Source: Parascedosporium putredinis
Taxonomy: Eukaryota > Ascomycota > Sordariomycetes > Microascales > Microascaceae
Reading direction: 5' to 3'
Assembly: GCA_949357655.1 (NCBI GenBank)
Contig: CASHTG010000001.1
Span: 1,240,001 to 1,304,000 of the forward strand
DNA length: 64,000 nt
The position numbers and the translations under genes are program-made. This document shows, piece by piece, positions 58,463 to 64,000 of this stretch. Each line of letters begins with the position of its first letter. The first letter of the stretch is position 1. Below the pieces are notes generated by a model that worked only from the letters and a program-made list of their open reading frames with translations, was not told the origin of the DNA and made no database searches.

Positions 58463-61400
58463 GGTGGAAATTATGTGTACGATGTCTATAGACGAGCCGC
58501 GGGAGGCCTCGATCTCAAGCTCTCTGTACATTAGCTCTTGGCCCCCTACGGTGAGATCGGGTCTCAGGCCCCGTGTAAAACTACTATGAATATTAGTTCA
58601 AGATCATAAGCTGCAGCTGAAACGTCCATCGCGCGAATAGTAGCTCTCATGCGTCGCCCGTCGTTGATGCCTAGAATTCTTCTAATCTTGAACATGGAGG
58701 GACTGCGCCAAGTTTCGCCACAGTCGATGTGCGCACAAGGGGGTATACAAGGGGCTGATCATGCTGCACAGGCGAGCCCATCCTCTCATTGAAAATGTAG
58801 CGAGCAGGTTGATATCGGGGAGGCCAGCTCAACATATGGTCAGCATCCTCCTGATACTCTCTTAGTGTCAGATATCTCAAAACCTGATGCAACTCCAGCC
58901 GGTGAGGATATTCCGGGATTTGGAGTCTTATTGCCTGAGTCTTCCATCCTCAAGAGGACGGGTGCTTGTAATAAAAGACGTTAGTGTTGGGTTGGTGTTG
59001 AGCCAAAAATAATATTGACGGGCCCACATCGCACATCGGACAACAGAAGGTCAATGAAAACGTCTGTAGGGCTGCAGGTCCATCATTGCACACCATGACC
59101 TAAAAACAACTAAAATGGCATGGAATGCGATGGCGGAGCCAAAGGAAGGGGGGGCGATATCCAAGTGAGCAAAAGGTGTCGAGGACTGTTTCAATTTCCT
59201 CAATAGGTGAGGTGATGGGTGATGGCCGCCCTTGGGTTCTGCTTTTCGGCATCTCCCTCAGGGAAGCTTGCGTCGAGGTAAAGCGGCTCGGAGGAAAGTT
59301 CAGTGATGCTTACGCCGCACGAAAACCCAACGACGTGCTGGCAATGCCACGGACGGCCGGGTAGACTCCCTTGGACCTCCGACGGTAGGGTTGGGCTATT
59401 AAAAGAGATTTTCGAGTGCATAAAGCGGCGGAAGTGACGGCGTGATGACACCTTGACGATGTCTGAGGGAAATGAGGCCGTCTTTTGGATACCGTCTCCT
59501 CCCCGATAATGAGCGACGAGGCGAAGGCAAGAAGGGAGACGCGGAGCATGAACCCCTCGCCACTCGGACTGCGGGAAATTGTGATACAATTCCAAAATTA
59601 CTCGACGCGAGTGCCGCTCGCCTCAGTTGGCAAGGCCGACAAATATAGCCATGGGCCAACAGGCCGGCATGGCCAGAGGAGGTGCCGCTTAGAGGTCCCT
59701 CTAGGGTGTAGCTTCAATGCCGGAGGTCGTGACGAATTCACAGCTGGCCTGAGTATGAAGTGGGTGGGAAGGGATAATTTGTGGATCCGATTAATTATGT
59801 TCGCTCGATCAGATAATGCACAATTCTGGATGTTGGATGAATGATGGATGGGGACAACCCAATAGCTGGTCAAGCGTCTTTGGGCACCACCTAATACTTG
59901 TGTGATGCATTGATGGATGGTGGATGGATGTATACAAGTTGGGTGAGGAGCTGGTCTGGTCATCACTCAGCAGGTCCTCAGCTCGCACCTTCCCTATATA
60001 TGATTTTTCTTTCTTTTTCGCTCCCCGCCCGGTCGCGAGTGGCAATCTGGGTTCGCTTTCTCAGCTCAGATCAAGGGAACCCAAGAAACCCGGGAGTGGC
60101 TTGCTTTAGGCTCCCGTCCCGCCGCGGAATGACATTTTCGATCCAGAGCGCTGGGAATCGGGAATGTGCCCGCTTGTTTTGGAGGTTGAAGGCGGGTCGA
60201 GGGCGGAGAGGGGGCCATTCTGGCTGGTGAAGATGCAACTTTGGCGCATGTGTAAGCCTTTAGTCAACAGAAGGAGGCCTGAATGTTTGGATGGTGGGGA
60301 CCCCATCACCGCTGTCGTCCCACCTTGCAAGCTTCATGTTGCGACAGAGCCCCGGATGGGTCTATGTGTGTGCCTGGGGTCCCCCTTCCAGCGGCTCCGG
60401 GCTGCAGCGATCAATCGAAGGCTGGTCTTACTGGGCTACTTTTGGGGCAGATCCTGGGGACATCGTCCTTCTGGGGCTGAGTGATTAATCGATTAACGTC
60501 CTGGATCACGAGCGCAGCTTGAGCTCTCCAGACACTAGCCCTGCGGTAGGGCTGTGGCTTGATCTGGGACCGTCCGCCATGGTCCCAAGTCGCGATCGAT
60601 CACTGCATGTCAGTGGAGGGTATTGAGTGGTGGGAATAGCTCAGCAAATCATGATTATCAATTGAACATTCATAGATCAAATTATGACGGTCAGTCGGTA
60701 TTGAACACCCCCGTGGGCCGGGCCTCATACATCCATGTAATCCTCGGAGGTCGCGGAGGCAACATGGTATAAATCTAGTATATCAAGTTTAAGCAACGCT
60801 ATCCATCCTTCTTCCTCGGCCTCGTTATCGGATTAGTGTCGGCACCCTAGAAACATTGAACTTTAGTAGTAGCCCTAAAGGGCGAAAGGAGTACCTCGGG
60901 ATGGTGGGCCAGCTTAGGAGCACTGGTCATTATTTCGCCCTTCTTATTCTCTACATCCATTGTAATTATCGCCCATATAAACTAACGCTCGCTCACACAC
61001 AAACCTTGAGGTCCATGTTAGACGGATGGATCTGGACTCATCCAATGAATGCACGGAATTTCTACTCCACGTCCAGGCTCCATCGGTTGAACTGAACATT
61101 TGATTCTTTACAAATTCAAAGTATCAGATCGGTACTTGGCATTCAAACCTTGACGGTGTCCTCGGAGAAGGCATTTCGCCAAGAAACGCGCCCCGTCAAC
61201 GGTTCAGTGTCTAAGCGGATGGCCAAGTATTTCGGTTCTGCCTTGTGAAAATACGGGTGGGACCTTATCTCTCGAGTCGTTAATCGATTGATTGAAAGTT
61301 GAGAAGAAAAAAGCCATGGCTCAGCCTTGGGAAGTGGCGTGGAAGGGAAGACACCAAGAAGGAAAAATAAAGAAAGAAAGAAGCAGCCCATGGAAAGTGG

Positions 61401-64000
61401 AAAAACTCATATGCATGCAGGCGCTGTCGCTGCAAACCTTCTTTCCGAAAACGAAACCAGCAACAGAATACCGAAGTACGAAGTACTTGGAGTGACCGAC
61501 TGCAGAGCATCCATTTGTCTTTTTCATGAGTGGTCGGTCGGCTCCGACTGCTGGACGGCCCTGTCTCTTACTCCACCACCCAAAGCTGGCTTGATCTTTC
61601 ACAGTTTCGGAACCGACTGGGGTACTTCTCGCCCCCAATGCACACCCCTCCTCCCACGGCTTGGCACACGCTGCAAGCCGATCATCCTTCCGGACGAAGT
61701 ATGGAGGACAGGGAGCGCAGCGAGAGTCGGTGGAAACGGGTAGCTCTGTGAAACTGATCCCTCCAGCGCAGCGCGTGCACTGGGACCTGACAGTGGACAG
61801 GTAACAGGGGGAGATTGGCAAGCCCCAGCGGCCAACACAGCGCAACGAGCCACACACACGCACACACAGCTCGATAGTTGAGGCTTGCATACGATCTTCG
61901 TGCAAGTTCAGGTGGTGGGATTACCAGGCTCTGTCAAGGCAGCAAGACGGGGGACCAAGAAACCTGGTAGGCAGAATGCAAAAGGTCCTTCAAGTTTTCC
62001 CATTCCCTTCTTGGCTCGTTCTAGCGCCCAAGCTACGACTTATAGCCAATGCTCGTTGACTTGCTGAACGCCTCGGGTGGGGAAGAGGGGGAGGCTGCAC
62101 AAGCTTTGGCTTGCGCTAACCCTGAACTCGCCCGCCTGGTCAAGGCTCACTCACACCAAAGATTGCCCCCTTTGCCCCCATGCTGATCAGCAGAAGGGCC
62201 TCAACCTCTTGTGCGATTAATACGAGTGGGTTCAAATTGGTGTTGGAGGGCAGGTTTAGGAGACTTGGGAGACTTGCGGGCGGGAAAAGGAAGCTGATTG
62301 CAAGGGGTCAGTCGTCATAGCGGACACTTCAAGTTGGGATCCACAAATTTCCTTTGTTCAAGGCAGCACTTATCAATGACAAAGCGGAACTGGTTTGATG
62401 GGTCTGGTCTATACCGAGGTGGATTGGTGGGACGGTCTATGGACGTCTTAGCGTGCATTGATGTGCGGAGTTCCAGGGCAGAGGCCTGAAAGTTTAAAAG
62501 AAGGCAAAGGAAAAATAGAAAATTCTCGAGGTGTTGCAATCCTGAAGGGGCATGGAAACGAGGTGTTCGGTTTCGATACGACCTATACGACTCTCAGGGT
62601 GCGAGATATCCGACTCGCTGTCGTGGTCAAGTACCTCAAAGGTACCACCAACACAACATCAAGAAGCCCCCGGCTGTTTCAAGCCATCAATCCATGTCCC
62701 CACCAACGCCACAACTTAACAGCGAGCCTTTGCACTAATAGCACAGACCTGAGCAAGACCGGCACCTTAATCTTAATCGTGTGAGACCCTCAAAAGGCTT
62801 CCTGCCAATCTTAGGCGTGCACCCTTTTTTTTTTTTTCTCATGTGGCGTTTGTTGGCTTCATGTTTCTTCGTGACGTGGGGTGTGGAAGACCAGGTTCCA
62901 AGGTTCTTTTGAAGCGCAGGGCCAGGCCCACCCTGCTAAACTGGCCTGCCTCGAACGCCACAAGATATCCGGAGCCCGACCGACGGCTTGCCGTCGTGCC
63001 TCCCAAATCAGAGGCAACCCAGGGTGGGAATTGGCTCAACAACAGCGAACCGTGATATTATTTGAACAATGCTTTGGAGAATAATACTTCTTGTGCTTAT
63101 TCGGCACCGGGTTCTCTGGGCAGCGATTCCGTGAGCATGGACATCCATCCACCATCTTTCATGGTGCTGGTGTCAGTGTACTGAGCACTTGTTGAGGTAT
63201 TGGCGTCCGTTATGGATATGCGTAAGGAACAAGGGGCACCGCTCCTTCCCTCTCGCTAGACGAAAGTATGAGCGGGGAAGCGGCTTGATCATTTCTCTGG
63301 GAAAGCAGTTCAATTTCTTTGCTCTCCTCTTCCTTGCGAATCTTGTCTTTCACGGCAACACATTGGCTCCTTGCCGGTGCTGGGCTCCTTGGGAAAAGCC
63401 TGGTCCAGGGCTGTTAGTGGCTGGACTAGTTGCAGGTCTTTGGGGTTCTACGAGAAGACAAGAGCGACATCATCAAGATGAAAAAATATGGGGCCAAGTC
63501 TCGCTCCGATGTGGACCTCTTGGACGCCCTTCTAACAACATCCCATCCCATCCACGAGGACGCTTGGGATGACAGGGGAACAAGGGGGTGGATCGTCACG
63601 AAGAGTTTGGGCACATAAGAAAAAGTTGGCCTATTGAGGAATAAGAATGTTTCTTTGCTTCGATCACCAAACAGTACACTAGAATTGATGTACGAAGTAT
63701 CATCACCCTGAACGTCAAGCGCACTCTGTAAAGGCGAACCTGCTTGATGGCGAGCCATATCCCAAAGTGTCGATCCAGGTCACGACCCACTCTTTTTCAG
63801 CCCATCACAGCTCAAGTTGAGACCGGGGAGTCAATTGGGACGAATCTATTTTTAACCCTAACCTCTTGGCGCGGGACTGATCGACATCAAGCCCACAACC
63901 ACCCCCAACCAGAAAGCTTTTATGAACCGACTAAAAAGTCGCGAGGCGAGGGTAGGCACCTTGGGGGCCCAGAACGTGTGGCTGATGAAGACAATCAGGG
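58463..64000. other. 5.5-kb region without recognisable genes
   Basis: Short open frames occur on both strands (for example 59485-59844, 60164-60484, 61321-61905 minus and 63189-63572), but none shows a domain, membrane pattern or spliced extension that I recognise. No tRNA T-arm with a matching acceptor was found. There is a short CA-rich run at about 61852-61870 and a poly-T run at 62825-62839. There is no sign of C-to-T-driven AT enrichment or transposon ends. It may be intergenic, the 3' flank of mS41 or the promoter of a gene beyond the window. Confidence 0.4.

Noticed and set aside
61321..61905. 194-residue minus-strand open frame, overlapped by plus-strand frames
   Set aside because: Cys- and Ser-rich without any motif pattern I know; competing frames of similar length on the other strand.
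63854..63863. Telomere-like AACCCTAACC
   Set aside because: Only one and a half repeat units, with no array; chance.

Overview
This window is nuclear DNA of a filamentous ascomycete, most likely a Sordariomycete and possibly Hypocreales. The support is: genes split by short GT-AG introns of about 49-145 nt with CTAAC-like branch points, CT-rich promoters, long intergenic leaders, and single-copy fungal orthologues (fungal MED5, SEC16, recyclin-1, IRC22, mS41 and a divergent argJ/HIS3 pair). I see no bacterial, viral or transposon genes, no CRISPR array, and no tRNA or rRNA that I could support.

Layout: (1) 1-4.3 kb: the first exon of a YOP1-like gene leaving the left edge on the minus strand, divergent from an RFX transcription factor gene. 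(2) 4.3-9 kb: gene-poor, ending in the CT-rich promoter of HOM3 (aspartokinase). (3) 12-17.7 kb: an F-box/Sec10-like recyclin gene, convergent with a CLPTM1-family ER membrane protein gene. (4) 19-25.5 kb: SEC16, convergent with HUS1 (9-1-1 checkpoint clamp). (5) 31-36.6 kb: an unrecognised conserved-looking Zn-ligand protein ending in a CaaX-like tail, convergent with SEC22; then an ASXH/DEUBAD protein. (6) 37.6-44.9 kb: ELP5, an SNRNP27-type splicing factor, then argJ and HIS3 diverging from a promoter that carries a perfect CPC1/Gcn4 site. (7) 45.8-58.5 kb: IRC22, MED5 and an IRC20/SHPRH-like SNF2-RING protein on the minus strand, then mS41/FYV4 on plus. (8) 58.5-64 kb: no convincing gene.

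Functional themes: six genes act in the ER or secretory pathway (YOP1-like, recyclin, CLPTM1, SEC16, SEC22, IRC22), three in amino-acid biosynthesis (HOM3, argJ, HIS3), and the rest in genome maintenance, transcription, tRNA modification, splicing and mitochondrial translation. They are not a metabolic cluster; this reads as ordinary core genome.

The most important caveat is that nearly every conserved gene is interrupted by one or more single-base frameshifts, mostly in C/G (sometimes A/T) homopolymers, while the protein keeps family-typical sequence on both sides. I read these as sequencing or consensus errors, not pseudogenes. Each affected CDS is therefore given as one gene spanning several frames, with break positions listed. 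Family comparisons are from memory; no database search was possible.
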